Source: Mycolicibacter icosiumassiliensis
GTDB taxonomy: Bacteria > Actinomycetota > Actinomycetes > Mycobacteriales > Mycobacteriaceae
Assembly: GCF_900078685.2 (NCBI RefSeq)
Contig: NZ_LT546166.1
Location: 3,540,954 to 3,604,953, forward strand
Direction of reading: 5' to 3'
DNA length: 64,000 bases
Shown: positions 18,862 through 27,384 of the stretch, one piece after another
Position numbering within the stretch: position 1 is the first letter of the stretch
How the letters are laid out: each line of letters opens with the position of its first letter
Notes under the pieces: model-generated
Databases searched by the model: none
Seen by the model: the letters and a program-made list of their open reading frames with translations, nothing else
Told to the model about the DNA's origin: nothing
Program-made: the position numbers and the translations under genes

Positions 18862-19338
18862 CTAGCCCGCCGAATGGCCGCGCTGGCGCTCCTGGGCGCG
18901 GTAGTCGGCGGCCAGGTCGGCGACGTGCGCGGGCAGATCGCCCGACGCCACGTCGGCCAGGCTGGTCTGCTCGAGTACCGAGCGCATGCTGGCCCGCAAC
19001 GCCCGCCATACGTCGGTCAATGCGGCGGTCGGACCGGAATAGGGCAGATCACCCAGGCCGATGTCACGAACACTGGCCAGCGGGCCGTCGATGCAGCGCA
19101 ACACGTCGGCGACGCTGATCGCCGTGGCTGCGCGGGCCAGCTCGTAGCCGCCGTCGCGGCCGCGCTGGCTGCGCACCAGCCGGTCGCAGCGCAGATCGGA
19201 CAGGATGTCGACCAGGAACTGCGCCGGAATGCCCTGCGCGGCCGCTATCTCGTCGGTCTTGACCAGGGCGCCGGGCTCCGCGGTGGCCAGTTGGACCATC
19301 GCTCGCACCGCGTACTCCGCCTTGGCCGACATGCGCAT
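18862..19338 (-). CDS. Rrf2-family transcriptional regulator
   Basis: 158 residues from ATG 19338 (MRMSAKAEYAVRAM), with GGAAGA at a good distance; an ATG at 19347 is also in frame. The N-terminal winged helix includes IPAQFLVDILSDLR and SQRGRDGGYELAR. Only two cysteines are present and the three-cysteine iron-sulfur loop of IscR/NsrR is missing, so it resembles CymR-like members. It lies next to cysQ-cysNC-cysD, the same place as Rv1287, and is a reasonable candidate regulator of sulfate assimilation. That role is inference. Confidence 0.88.
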   Translation of the reverse strand: MRMSAKAEYAVRAMVQLATAEPGALVKTDEIAAAQGIPAQFLVDILSDLRCDRLVRSQRGRDGGYELARAATAISVADVLRCIDGPLASVRDIGLGDLPYSGPTAALTDVWRALRASMRSVLEQTSLADVASGDLPAHVADLAADYRAQERQRGHSAG

Positions 19339-19363
19339 TGCGAGCATTCTTCCATCTGGCGGG

Positions 19364-20092
19364 TCAACTGATCGCTGCGAGCACCGCTTGCGCGTATTCG
19401 GGGCGACACACCACTAGGTCGGGCAGCAGCGGGTCGGGCCGGTTGTAGACCAGCGGTGAGCCGTCGATGCGCGAGGTGTGCAGGCCCGCGGCCCGGGCCA
19501 CCGCCACCGGGGCGGCCGAGTCCCACTCGTACTGCCCGCCGGCGTGTACATAGACATCGGCCGTGCCCTGCACGACGGCGGCGACCTTCACCCCCGCCGA
19601 GCCCATCGGCACCAGCACGCCGTCCAGTCGCTCACGGACCGCTTCGGCGACCGCGGGCGGGCGGCTGCGCGACACCGCGATGCGCGGCGCACCCTGGTAG
19701 GCGGGCGGCGCGGGAACCGATGGGGTGGCCAGCGTGATGCCCCGCGCCGGCAGGGCCACCGCTCCGGCAGATAACTCGCCGGATTGCCACAGCGCCACGT
19801 GCACGGCCCAGTCGTCGCGGCCGAGTTCGCTGAACTCCCGGGTGCCGTCCAGCGGGTCGACGATCCACACCCGCTCGGCACTGAGCCGGACCGGGTTGTC
19901 GGCGCCCTCCTCGGACAGCACCGCGTCGTCGGGCCGCTCGCTGGCCAGTGCGGCCATCAGGAAGTCGTGCGAACGCTGGTCGCCGGCGGCTTTGCGCTCC
20001 GCGTCGCCGGCGTCGGCCAGCTCCTCGCGGACGCGCAGCAGCAGCCGGCCCGCCTCGGCGGCGAGGTGCGCGGCCAGCTGGTGATCGTTCAC
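19364..20092 (-). CDS. cysQ: CysQ-type 3'-phosphoadenosine-5'-phosphate phosphatase
   Basis: 242-residue inositol-monophosphatase-fold enzyme. The metal-binding motif VWIVDPLDGTREF lies around 73-86, an upstream SEEGAD provides the Glu, and the C-terminal QYEWDSAAPVAVARAAG is the second signature. CysQ members hydrolyse PAP and dampen PAPS/APS levels. It overlaps cysNC by 4 bp, which supports a sulfur role over inositol phosphatase. In M. tuberculosis the named CysQ gene is elsewhere, so this linkage is a difference from that genome. Confidence 0.88.
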   Translation of the reverse strand: MNDHQLAAHLAAEAGRLLLRVREELADAGDAERKAAGDQRSHDFLMAALASERPDDAVLSEEGADNPVRLSAERVWIVDPLDGTREFSELGRDDWAVHVALWQSGELSAGAVALPARGITLATPSVPAPPAYQGAPRIAVSRSRPPAVAEAVRERLDGVLVPMGSAGVKVAAVVQGTADVYVHAGGQYEWDSAAPVAVARAAGLHTSRIDGSPLVYNRPDPLLPDLVVCRPEYAQAVLAAIS

Positions 20093-21942
20093 GCTCGGGC
20101 GTCGATCGCTGCGATGACCTGACGGGCCTGCTCGTCGACGCTGTCCTGCGAGCTCAGTCGCACGTCGGGATTGCGCGGCCGCTGATACGGGCTATCGATA
20201 CCGGTGAAGTGGGTGATCAGGCCCGCGCGGGCTTTCGCGTACAGCCCCTTGGGGTCTCGCTGCTCGCACTCCTCCAACGAGGTGTCGCAGAACACCTCGA
20301 CGAAGTCGAACCCGGCGTCGGTGTGCACCTGACGGGCCAGCTGGCGATGCTCGATCAACGGGCTGATCGCCGGCACCAACACGATCTGACCGGAGTCGGC
20401 CAGCAAGGTCGCCACGTGTGCCAGCCGGCGCAGATTCTCGGCGCGGTCGGCCATCGAGAAACCCAGGTCGGCGTTGAGGCCGTGCCGCAGGTTGTCGCCG
20501 TCGAGAACGTAAGCCGGCGTGCCCCTTTCGAGCAGCAGTTGTTCGACCCGCATGGCCACCGATGACTTGCCCGCACCGGACAGGCCGGTAAGCCACACGG
20601 TGCGGCCCTTGGACAACCGGTCGGTCGCGGCCACCAGCGACTCGTGCCGCACCGTGTTGGGGCTCGCGACGCGCGGCGACACGTCGCGCAGCACCATGCC
20701 GGCGGCCACGGTTCCGTTGGTGGCCTGGTCGATCAGGATGAACGAACCGGTCGCGTCATTGCGGGTGAACTCGTCGAGCATCAGCGGCACCTGCGAGCGC
20801 AGCGAGACGCGCCCGAGCTCGTTGAGCTTCAACGTGTTTGCATCTTTGTCGCGGTGCAAGGTGTTGACGTCGAGGCGGTAGTCCAACGCCATCACCTTCA
20901 CCCGAGTAGTCCGGGTGGTGTGCTTGATGATGTAGTCGTTGCCCGGTTGCAGCGTCGCACCGTCGGCCATCCAGCACACGGTGGCGTCGAAGTCCTGCAC
21001 GACGCGCGGCTGGTTGTTGGTGCGGGCGATCATGTCTCCGCGGGAGATGTCGATGTCATCGGCCAGGCTCACCGAGACCGCCATCGGCGGAAACGCTTCG
21101 TCCACTGCGCCGTTGGGACCCTCGATCGCGGCGATCCGGCTCGGCTTGCCCGACGGCAGCACCACGACGTCGTCGCCGGGACGCAGCACACCGCTGGCCA
21201 CCGTGCCGGCGTAGCTGCGGTGGTCGGCGTGCTCGTGGGTCTGGGGGCGGATCACGTATTGCACCGGGAACCGCACGTCGACCAGGTTGCGGTCACCGGC
21301 GATGTAGACGTCTTCGAGATGCGACAGCAGCGCCGGACCGTCGTAGTAGGGGGTCTTGTCGGACTTGGTCACCACGTTGTCGCCGAGCAGCGCCGAGATC
21401 GGGATGGTCGTGACGTCGTGCACGTCCAGGCGGGTGGCGAAGGAGTGGAAGTCGTCGCGGATCGCCTCGAATTTCCCGGCGTCCCAGTCGATCAGGTCCA
21501 TCTTGTTGACGGCCAGCACGATGTGGCGGATCCCCAGCAGCGAGGCCAGGAAGGTGTGCCGGCGGGACTGCTCCTGCAGGCCGTGCCGCGCGTCGACCAG
21601 CACGATCGCCAGCTGGGCGGTGGAGGCGCCGGTCACCATGTTGCGGGTGTACTGGATGTGCCCCGGGGTGTCGGCGATGATGAATTTCCGCTTGGGCGTT
21701 GCGAAATAGCGGTAGGCGACATCGATGGTAATGCCCTGCTCGCGCTCGGCGCGCAGACCGTCGGTCACCAACGCCAGGTCGGTGTAGTCATTGCCGCGCT
21801 CGCGGGAGGTGCGCTCGACCGAGGCCAGCTGGTCTTCCATGACGGCTTTGGAATCGAACAGCAGCCGTCCGATCAGCGTGGACTTGCCGTCATCGACCGA
21901 TCCGGCCGTGGCGATTCGAAGCAGCGTGGTTGCCGCACTCAT
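20089..21942 (-). CDS. cysNC: Bifunctional sulfate adenylyltransferase subunit 1 / APS kinase
   Basis: 617 residues. The N-terminal GTPase (CysN) shows GSVDDGKSTLIGRLLFD, DTPGHIQYTRNM and NKMDLIDW. The C-terminal APS kinase (CysC, from about residue 440) has GLSGAGKSSVAMRVEQ and FVEVFCDTSLEECEQRDPKG. With CysD it makes APS from sulfate and ATP using GTP hydrolysis, and the fused kinase converts APS to PAPS. The start ATG shares a base with the cysD stop. It equals Rv1286. Confidence 0.96.
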   Translation of the reverse strand: MSAATTLLRIATAGSVDDGKSTLIGRLLFDSKAVMEDQLASVERTSRERGNDYTDLALVTDGLRAEREQGITIDVAYRYFATPKRKFIIADTPGHIQYTRNMVTGASTAQLAIVLVDARHGLQEQSRRHTFLASLLGIRHIVLAVNKMDLIDWDAGKFEAIRDDFHSFATRLDVHDVTTIPISALLGDNVVTKSDKTPYYDGPALLSHLEDVYIAGDRNLVDVRFPVQYVIRPQTHEHADHRSYAGTVASGVLRPGDDVVVLPSGKPSRIAAIEGPNGAVDEAFPPMAVSVSLADDIDISRGDMIARTNNQPRVVQDFDATVCWMADGATLQPGNDYIIKHTTRTTRVKVMALDYRLDVNTLHRDKDANTLKLNELGRVSLRSQVPLMLDEFTRNDATGSFILIDQATNGTVAAGMVLRDVSPRVASPNTVRHESLVAATDRLSKGRTVWLTGLSGAGKSSVAMRVEQLLLERGTPAYVLDGDNLRHGLNADLGFSMADRAENLRRLAHVATLLADSGQIVLVPAISPLIEHRQLARQVHTDAGFDFVEVFCDTSLEECEQRDPKGLYAKARAGLITHFTGIDSPYQRPRNPDVRLSSQDSVDEQARQVIAAIDARA

Positions 21943-22880
21943 CAGAAATACCCCTGCCTCTTGCGGTCTTCCATGCCTGCTTCAGAGATCCGGTCGTCGG
22001 CGCGCGTCGCCCCGCGCTCGGTCAGCCGCGAGACCGCGGTCTCGTCGATCACCTCTTCGACGGTGGACGCCGTGGACTCCACACAGCCCGTGCAGGTGAC
22101 GTCACCGACGGTGCGAAACCGGACCGAGGCCTCGAACACCTCTTCGCCGTCGACGGGGCGCAGGAACTCGTGGTCGGCCAGCAGCATGCCGTCGCGCCGG
22201 AACACCTTGCGCTGATGCGCGAAATAGATTGACGGCAAGGCGATTTCCTCGGCGCCGATGTAGGACCAGATGTCGAACTCGGTCCAGTTCGACAACGGGA
22301 ATGCCCGGATGTGTTCGCCGGCCCGATGCCGGCCGTTGTAGAGGTTCCACAGCTCGGGCCGTTGGGCCTTGGGTTCCCACTGGCCGAACTCGTCACGGAA
22401 GCTGAACACCCGCTCCTTGGCGCGGGCCTTCTCCTCGTCGCGGCGGGCGCCGCCGAACGCGGCGTCGAACTTGTTCTCGCGGATCGCCCGCAGCAGGGTG
22501 ACGGTCTGCAGCGGGTTGCGCGACGGGCCGTCGTCGACCACCCGTCCGGCGTCGATGTCGTCTTGCACCGACGCGACCACCAGCCGGGCCCCCGTCGCAG
22601 CGACCAGCTCGTCGCGCGCGGCGATGACTTCGTCGAAGTTGTGGCCGGTGTCGACGTGCATGACCGGGAACGGCAGCCGGCCCGGCGCGAACGCCTTGAC
22701 GGCCAGATGCAACATGACGATGGAGTCCTTGCCGCCGGAGAACAGCAGCACCGGACGCTCGAACTCCGCCGCCACCTCCCGGATGATGTGGATGGCCTCG
22801 GCCTCCAGGGTGCGCAGGTGCGTGAGCTGATAGCGCCCGGCCATGGCGGCTTCGGGGGGCGCAGTGACGTTACTGGTCAT
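21942..22880 (-). CDS. cysD: Sulfate adenylyltransferase subunit 2
   Basis: 312-residue PP-loop ATP pyrophosphatase with LLFSGGKDSIVMLHLA near residue 45 and the C-terminal Arg-rich tail RKRQGYF typical of CysD. It forms the ATP sulfurylase complex with CysN. The ATG at 22880 is preceded by AAGGAAG. It is the first gene of cysD-cysNC-cysQ and equals Rv1285. Confidence 0.96.
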   Translation of the reverse strand: MTSNVTAPPEAAMAGRYQLTHLRTLEAEAIHIIREVAAEFERPVLLFSGGKDSIVMLHLAVKAFAPGRLPFPVMHVDTGHNFDEVIAARDELVAATGARLVVASVQDDIDAGRVVDDGPSRNPLQTVTLLRAIRENKFDAAFGGARRDEEKARAKERVFSFRDEFGQWEPKAQRPELWNLYNGRHRAGEHIRAFPLSNWTEFDIWSYIGAEEIALPSIYFAHQRKVFRRDGMLLADHEFLRPVDGEEVFEASVRFRTVGDVTCTGCVESTASTVEEVIDETAVSRLTERGATRADDRISEAGMEDRKRQGYF

Positions 22881-23012
22881 GACTTCCTTGCCAGGGATAC
22901 CCGATAATCTTGGTGAGATTTACCATCTTTGTTGGTTATGACTGGTCATGCAACCAGCCGCACCGTGTCGCTGTCAATGTGATCTGTGCGCCCGCCCCTG
23001 GCGGGGCTGCCG
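22881..23012 (-). promoter_or_regulatory. cysD upstream region
   Basis: 132 bases between canA and cysD, with a strikingly AT-rich core at about 22900-22950 containing two near-repeats, AACAAAGATGGTAA and CACCAAGATTATC on the minus strand, before the AAGGAAG ribosome site. This is the natural place for sulfur-dependent control, perhaps by the adjacent Rrf2 regulator. No experimentally known box is recognised. Confidence 0.35.
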
Positions 23013-23504
23013 TTACAGGCGGACTTCGTCGAGCTTGCCGGTGGCGACGTCGAAGACGAACCCGCGCAGCGACGTGGTCGCCGTGATAAATGGGCTGGCC
23101 TTGATCCGCCGCAGCGACTGGCGAACGTCCTCGACCGGGTCCGGGAACGCCTCGGCCGCCCAGGTCGGGCGGATGCCGGTCTCTTCCAGGATGGAGCGCT
23201 TGAAGTCGTCGTCGGTGAAGGTCAGCATCCCGCAGTCGGTGTGGTGGATCAGGATGATCTCGCGGGTGCCCAACAGTCGTTGGCTGATCGCCAGGGAACG
23301 GATCGCGTCGTCGGAGACCACGCCCCCGGCGTTGCGGATGGTGTGCGCTTCGCCCTCGTTGAGCCCCAGCACGCGGTAGACGTCCAGGCGCACGTCCATA
23401 CAGGCGAGGACCGCGACGTGCTTGCTCGGCGGCATCGGCAGCGGACCCGTGAAGGTCTTCGCGTATTCGGCGTTGTTCGCCAGGTAGTCATCGGTGACGG
23501 TCAC
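23013..23504 (-). CDS. canA: Beta-carbonic anhydrase
   Basis: 163 residues. Zinc ligands lie in VLACMDVRLD (Cys, with the Asp-Arg dyad) and in ILIHHTDCGML (His and Cys), the hallmarks of beta-class enzymes. It interconverts CO2 and bicarbonate in the cytoplasm. The short size matches M. tuberculosis Rv1284, which sits at the same place. It is divergent from oppB, with 195 bases between, and on the same strand as cysD. Confidence 0.94.
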   Translation of the reverse strand: MTVTDDYLANNAEYAKTFTGPLPMPPSKHVAVLACMDVRLDVYRVLGLNEGEAHTIRNAGGVVSDDAIRSLAISQRLLGTREIILIHHTDCGMLTFTDDDFKRSILEETGIRPTWAAEAFPDPVEDVRQSLRRIKASPFITATTSLRGFVFDVATGKLDEVRL

Positions 23505-23699
23505 AGGTCTTCTCCTCTGTCGCGGTGCAGCGGAGCCTAGTGAACGGGCCCGCGGAGTTCACGGGTAAAAATCACGCAAAAGTCCTCCCCCGACGGCGCC
23601 TGACCCGGCGCAAACGTGCGTGGATGCACAGATTGCCCCGGTGTGTCGCGGGCAGACACGCGCGCTCGCGCCGGTGGGGGACCCTCTACCCTTTTGGCC

Positions 23700-24677
23700 A
23701 TGACGCGGTTTCTGGCCGGCCGGGCGCTGAACTACCTGGTGCTGCTGGGCCTCGCCTCGTTCCTGACGTTCTGCCTGACCTCGTTGGCCTTCGCCCCGCT
23801 GGACAGCCTCATGCAGCGCAATCCGCGTCCGCCGCAGGCCGTGATCGACGCCAAGGCCACCGAACTGGGCCTGGACAAGCCCATTCCGCTGCGGTACGCG
23901 CACTGGGCCAGCCATGCGGTGCGCGGCGACTTCGGCGTCACCGTCACCGGCCAGCCGGTCTCCGGGGAACTGGGCCGGCGCGTCGGGGTCAGCCTGCGGC
24001 TGCTGATCGTCGGTTCACTGGCCGGCACCGCGATCGGCGTGGTGGCCGGGGCGTGGGGCGCGGTGCGCCAGTACCGGCTCTCCGATCGGGTCATCACCAT
24101 GGCGGCGCTGCTGGTGCTCTCGGTGCCGACCTTCGTGCTGGCCAACCTGGTGATCCTGGGCGCGCTGCGGGTGAACTGGGCGCTGGGCGCCCAACTGTTC
24201 GACTACACCGGCGAGACCTCCCCCGGCCTGGTCACCGGCTTCTGGCCCGGGCTGGCCGATCGGCTGCAGCACCTGGTGTTGCCGTCGCTGACCCTGGCGT
24301 TGGGCGCGGCCGCCAGCTTCAGCCGCTACCAGCGCAACGCGATGCTCGACGTGCTCGGCCAAGACTTCATCCGCACCGCACGAGCCAAGGGGCTGACCCG
24401 CCAGCGTGCCCTGTTCAAACACGGGCTGCGCACCGCGCTGATCCCGATGGCGACGCTGTTCGCCTACGGGGTGGCCGGCCTGGTCACCGGCGCGGTGTTC
24501 GTCGAGAAGATCTTCGGCTGGCACGGCATGGGCGAATGGGTGGTGCAGGGCGTGGCGACCCAGGACACCAATATCGTCGCGGCCATCACGGTGTTCTCCG
24601 GTGCGGTAGTGCTGCTGGCCGGGCTGCTCTCCGACGTCATCTACGCGATGCTCGACCCGCGGGTGCGGGTGTCATGA
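23700..24677 (+). CDS. oppB: Peptide ABC transporter permease OppB
   Basis: 325 residues from ATG 23700 (MTRFLAGRALNYLV). The first membrane helix is followed by the DppB/OppB N-terminal domain and a BPD-type permease core with the EAA loop (QDFIRTARAKGLTRQRALFKHGLR) that contacts the ATPase. It forms the inner-membrane channel with OppC. Its stop overlaps the oppC start (ATGA). It equals Rv1283c. Confidence 0.95.
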   Translation: MTRFLAGRALNYLVLLGLASFLTFCLTSLAFAPLDSLMQRNPRPPQAVIDAKATELGLDKPIPLRYAHWASHAVRGDFGVTVTGQPVSGELGRRVGVSLRLLIVGSLAGTAIGVVAGAWGAVRQYRLSDRVITMAALLVLSVPTFVLANLVILGALRVNWALGAQLFDYTGETSPGLVTGFWPGLADRLQHLVLPSLTLALGAAASFSRYQRNAMLDVLGQDFIRTARAKGLTRQRALFKHGLRTALIPMATLFAYGVAGLVTGAVFVEKIFGWHGMGEWVVQGVATQDTNIVAAITVFSGAVVLLAGLLSDVIYAMLDPRVRVS

Positions 24678-25555
24678 GTCCCGAGATCGAGTTCGCCTCG
24701 CGGCGCACCCTAGTGCTGCGCCGCTTCCTGCGCAGCCGCAGCGCGGTCGGGGCGCTGGCGTTGCTGGCGGTGATGTTCGTCGGCTGCTACACGCTGCCGG
24801 CCCTGCTGCCCTACTCCTACACCGACCTGGACTACGACGCGCTGCTAGTGCCGCCGGGCGCTCGACACTGGTTGGGCACCAACGCCTTGGGCCAAGACCT
24901 GCTCGCCCAGATCCTGCGCGGCATGCAGAAATCGATGCTGATCGGGGTGTGCGTGGCGCTGATCTCCACGGTGATCGCCGCGACCGTCGGAGCCATCTCG
25001 GGGTATTTCGGCGGATGGCGCGACCGCGTGCTGATGTGGCTGGTCGACCTGCTGCTGGTGGTGCCGGCCTTCATCCTGATCGCGATCATCACCCCACGCA
25101 CCAAGAACAGCGGCAACATCGCGCTGCTGGTGCTATTGCTGGCCGGGTTCAGCTGGATGATCAGCGCCCGCATGGTGCGCGGGCTGACCATGAGCCTGCG
25201 GGAACGTGAATTCATCCGTGCCGCAAGGTATATGGGCGTCTCGAGCCGACGCATCATCATCGACCACGTGGTGCCCAACGTGGCGTCCATCTTGATCATC
25301 GACACCGCACTGAACGTCGCGGTGGCAATCCTGGCCGAAACCGGTTTGAGTTACCTGGGTTTCGGCATCCAACCGCCCGACGTCTCGCTGGGCACCCTGA
25401 TCGCCGACGGCACCGCCTCGGCCATCACCTTCCCGTGGGTCTTCCTGTTCCCCGCCGGGGTGCTGATCACGATCCTGGTCTGCGCCAACCTCGCCGGGGA
25501 CGGCCTGCGTGACGCGCTGGACCCCGATGCCGCAACGCTGCGGGATCGCCGATGA
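24674..25555 (+). CDS. oppC: Peptide ABC transporter permease OppC
   Basis: 293 residues from ATG 24674, overlapping oppB by 4 bp. It has a single N-terminal helix followed by the LGTNALGQDLLAQILRG motif common to OppC/DppC, then five more helices and the EAA loop (REFIRAARYMGVSSRRIIID). It pairs with OppB. It equals Rv1282c. Confidence 0.95.
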   Translation: MSPEIEFASRRTLVLRRFLRSRSAVGALALLAVMFVGCYTLPALLPYSYTDLDYDALLVPPGARHWLGTNALGQDLLAQILRGMQKSMLIGVCVALISTVIAATVGAISGYFGGWRDRVLMWLVDLLLVVPAFILIAIITPRTKNSGNIALLVLLLAGFSWMISARMVRGLTMSLREREFIRAARYMGVSSRRIIIDHVVPNVASILIIDTALNVAVAILAETGLSYLGFGIQPPDVSLGTLIADGTASAITFPWVFLFPAGVLITILVCANLAGDGLRDALDPDAATLRDRR

Positions 25556-27384
25556 GCACCCTGCTGGAAGTCGCCGACCTGGCTGTGACGTTCGGCTCCG
25601 GCCCCGACGCGGTGCGTGCGGTGCGCGGTATCAGCTATCACGTGGAAGCCGGCGAAGTGGTGGCGATGGTCGGCGAATCGGGCTCCGGGAAGTCCGCGGC
25701 GGCGATGGCCGTGATGGGGCTGCTGCCCGAGCATGCGCAGGTGTCCGGTTCAGTGCGACTGCAAGGCACGCAGCTGATCGGGCTGGGCGACACCGCGATG
25801 TCGAAGTTCCGCGGCGCCTCGATCGGGATGGTGTTTCAGGATCCGATGTCGGCGCTGACGCCGGTCTACACCGTGGGCGATCAGATCGCCGAGGCCATCG
25901 AGGTGCACCAGCCGAAGGTGGGCCGCGCCGCGGCGCGCCGGCGTGCGGTGGAGCTGCTGGAGCTGGTCGGGATCAGCCGGCCCGAGCAGCGGGCGCGGGC
26001 GTTTCCGCACGAGCTCTCCGGCGGGGAGCGGCAACGGGTGGTGATCGCCATCGCGATCGCCTGCGACCCGGACCTGATGATCTGCGACGAGCCCACCACC
26101 GCGCTGGACGTCACCGTGCAGGCCCAGATCCTCGACGTCCTCAAGACCGCGCGGGACGTGACCGGCGCCGGGGTGCTGATCATCACCCACGACCTCGGAG
26201 TGGTCGCCGAATTCGCCGACCGCGCACTGGTGATGTATGCCGGCCGGGTGGTCGAAGCCGCGCCCGTCGAGGTCCTCTACCGCGATCGGCGGATGCCCTA
26301 CACGGTGGGACTGTTGGGTTCGGTGCCGCGTCTGGACGCCGAGCAGGGCACCCGGTTGGTGCCGATCCCGGGCGCACCACCGTCCTTGACGGCCGGGGTC
26401 GATACCGGGTGTCCGTTCGCCCCGCGCTGCCCGTTGGCCGCCGACGACTGCCTGGCCGCTGAGCCGGAGCTGCTGAGCGTCGGGGAGAACCATGCGGCGG
26501 CATGCATTCACACCGACCAGGTCAGCGGGCGCAGCGCCGCCGATATCTACGGCGTGCGCACCGAGGTGGTGACCGCGGTGCCCAGGGAATCCCGGGTCGT
26601 GCTGCGGGTCCGCGACCTGGTCAAGACCTACCCCCTGACCAAGGGTGTGCTGCGCCGGCGCGCCGGTGAGGTGCGCGCCGTCGACGGGGTGAGCTTCGAG
26701 TTGCAGCAGGGCCGCACGCTGGGGATCGTCGGCGAATCCGGTTCGGGCAAATCCACCACCTTGCACCAGATCCTGGAGCTGACCGCGCCGCAGTCCGGGT
26801 CGATCGAAGTGCTCGGCACCGACGTCGCGGCGTTGAAGCGTGATGGCCGTCGCGCCCTGCGGCGTGATCTGCAAGTGGTGTTCCAGGATCCGGTCGCCTC
26901 CCTGGACCCACGGCTGCCGGTTTTCGACCTGCTGGCGGAACCGTTGCGTGCCAATGGCTCCGGCAAGACCGCCATCCATACCCGGGTCGCCGAGCTGCTG
27001 GAGCTGGTGGGGCTGCGCCGCGGCGACGCGCTGCGCTATCCCTCGGAGTTCTCCGGCGGGCAGAAGCAGCGGATCGGCATCGCCCGGGCCTTGGCGTTGC
27101 AGCCGAAGATCCTGGCGCTGGATGAGCCGGTGTCCGCTCTCGATGTGTCGATTCAGGCCGGCATCATCAACCTGCTGCTGGATCTGCAGCAGCAACTCGG
27201 GCTGTCTTACCTGTTTGTGTCGCATGATCTTTCGGTGGTCAAACACCTGGCGCACCGGGTCGCGGTGATGTTCGCCGGGGCGATCGTCGAGCAGGGCGAG
27301 GCCGATCAGGTGTTCGGCGATCCGCAACACGACTACACCCGGCGGCTGCTGGCCGCGGTGCCACAACCGGTGGTGAACTCATGA
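25552..27384 (+). CDS. oppD: Peptide ABC transporter ATP-binding protein OppD (fused double ATPase)
   Basis: 610 residues with two complete nucleotide-binding domains in one chain, corresponding to OppD and OppF. The first has GESGSGKSAAAM, ELSGGERQRVVIA and DEPTTALDV, with a C-terminal OppD/F cysteine-containing region (GCPFAPRCPLAADDC) that may bind an iron-sulfur cluster. The second has GESGSGKSTTLH, FSGGQKQRIGIA and DEPVSALDV. It drives oligopeptide uptake. It overlaps both neighbours by 4 bp. It equals Rv1281c. Confidence 0.96.
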   Translation: MSTLLEVADLAVTFGSGPDAVRAVRGISYHVEAGEVVAMVGESGSGKSAAAMAVMGLLPEHAQVSGSVRLQGTQLIGLGDTAMSKFRGASIGMVFQDPMSALTPVYTVGDQIAEAIEVHQPKVGRAAARRRAVELLELVGISRPEQRARAFPHELSGGERQRVVIAIAIACDPDLMICDEPTTALDVTVQAQILDVLKTARDVTGAGVLIITHDLGVVAEFADRALVMYAGRVVEAAPVEVLYRDRRMPYTVGLLGSVPRLDAEQGTRLVPIPGAPPSLTAGVDTGCPFAPRCPLAADDCLAAEPELLSVGENHAAACIHTDQVSGRSAADIYGVRTEVVTAVPRESRVVLRVRDLVKTYPLTKGVLRRRAGEVRAVDGVSFELQQGRTLGIVGESGSGKSTTLHQILELTAPQSGSIEVLGTDVAALKRDGRRALRRDLQVVFQDPVASLDPRLPVFDLLAEPLRANGSGKTAIHTRVAELLELVGLRRGDALRYPSEFSGGQKQRIGIARALALQPKILALDEPVSALDVSIQAGIINLLLDLQQQLGLSYLFVSHDLSVVKHLAHRVAVMFAGAIVEQGEADQVFGDPQHDYTRRLLAAVPQPVVNS

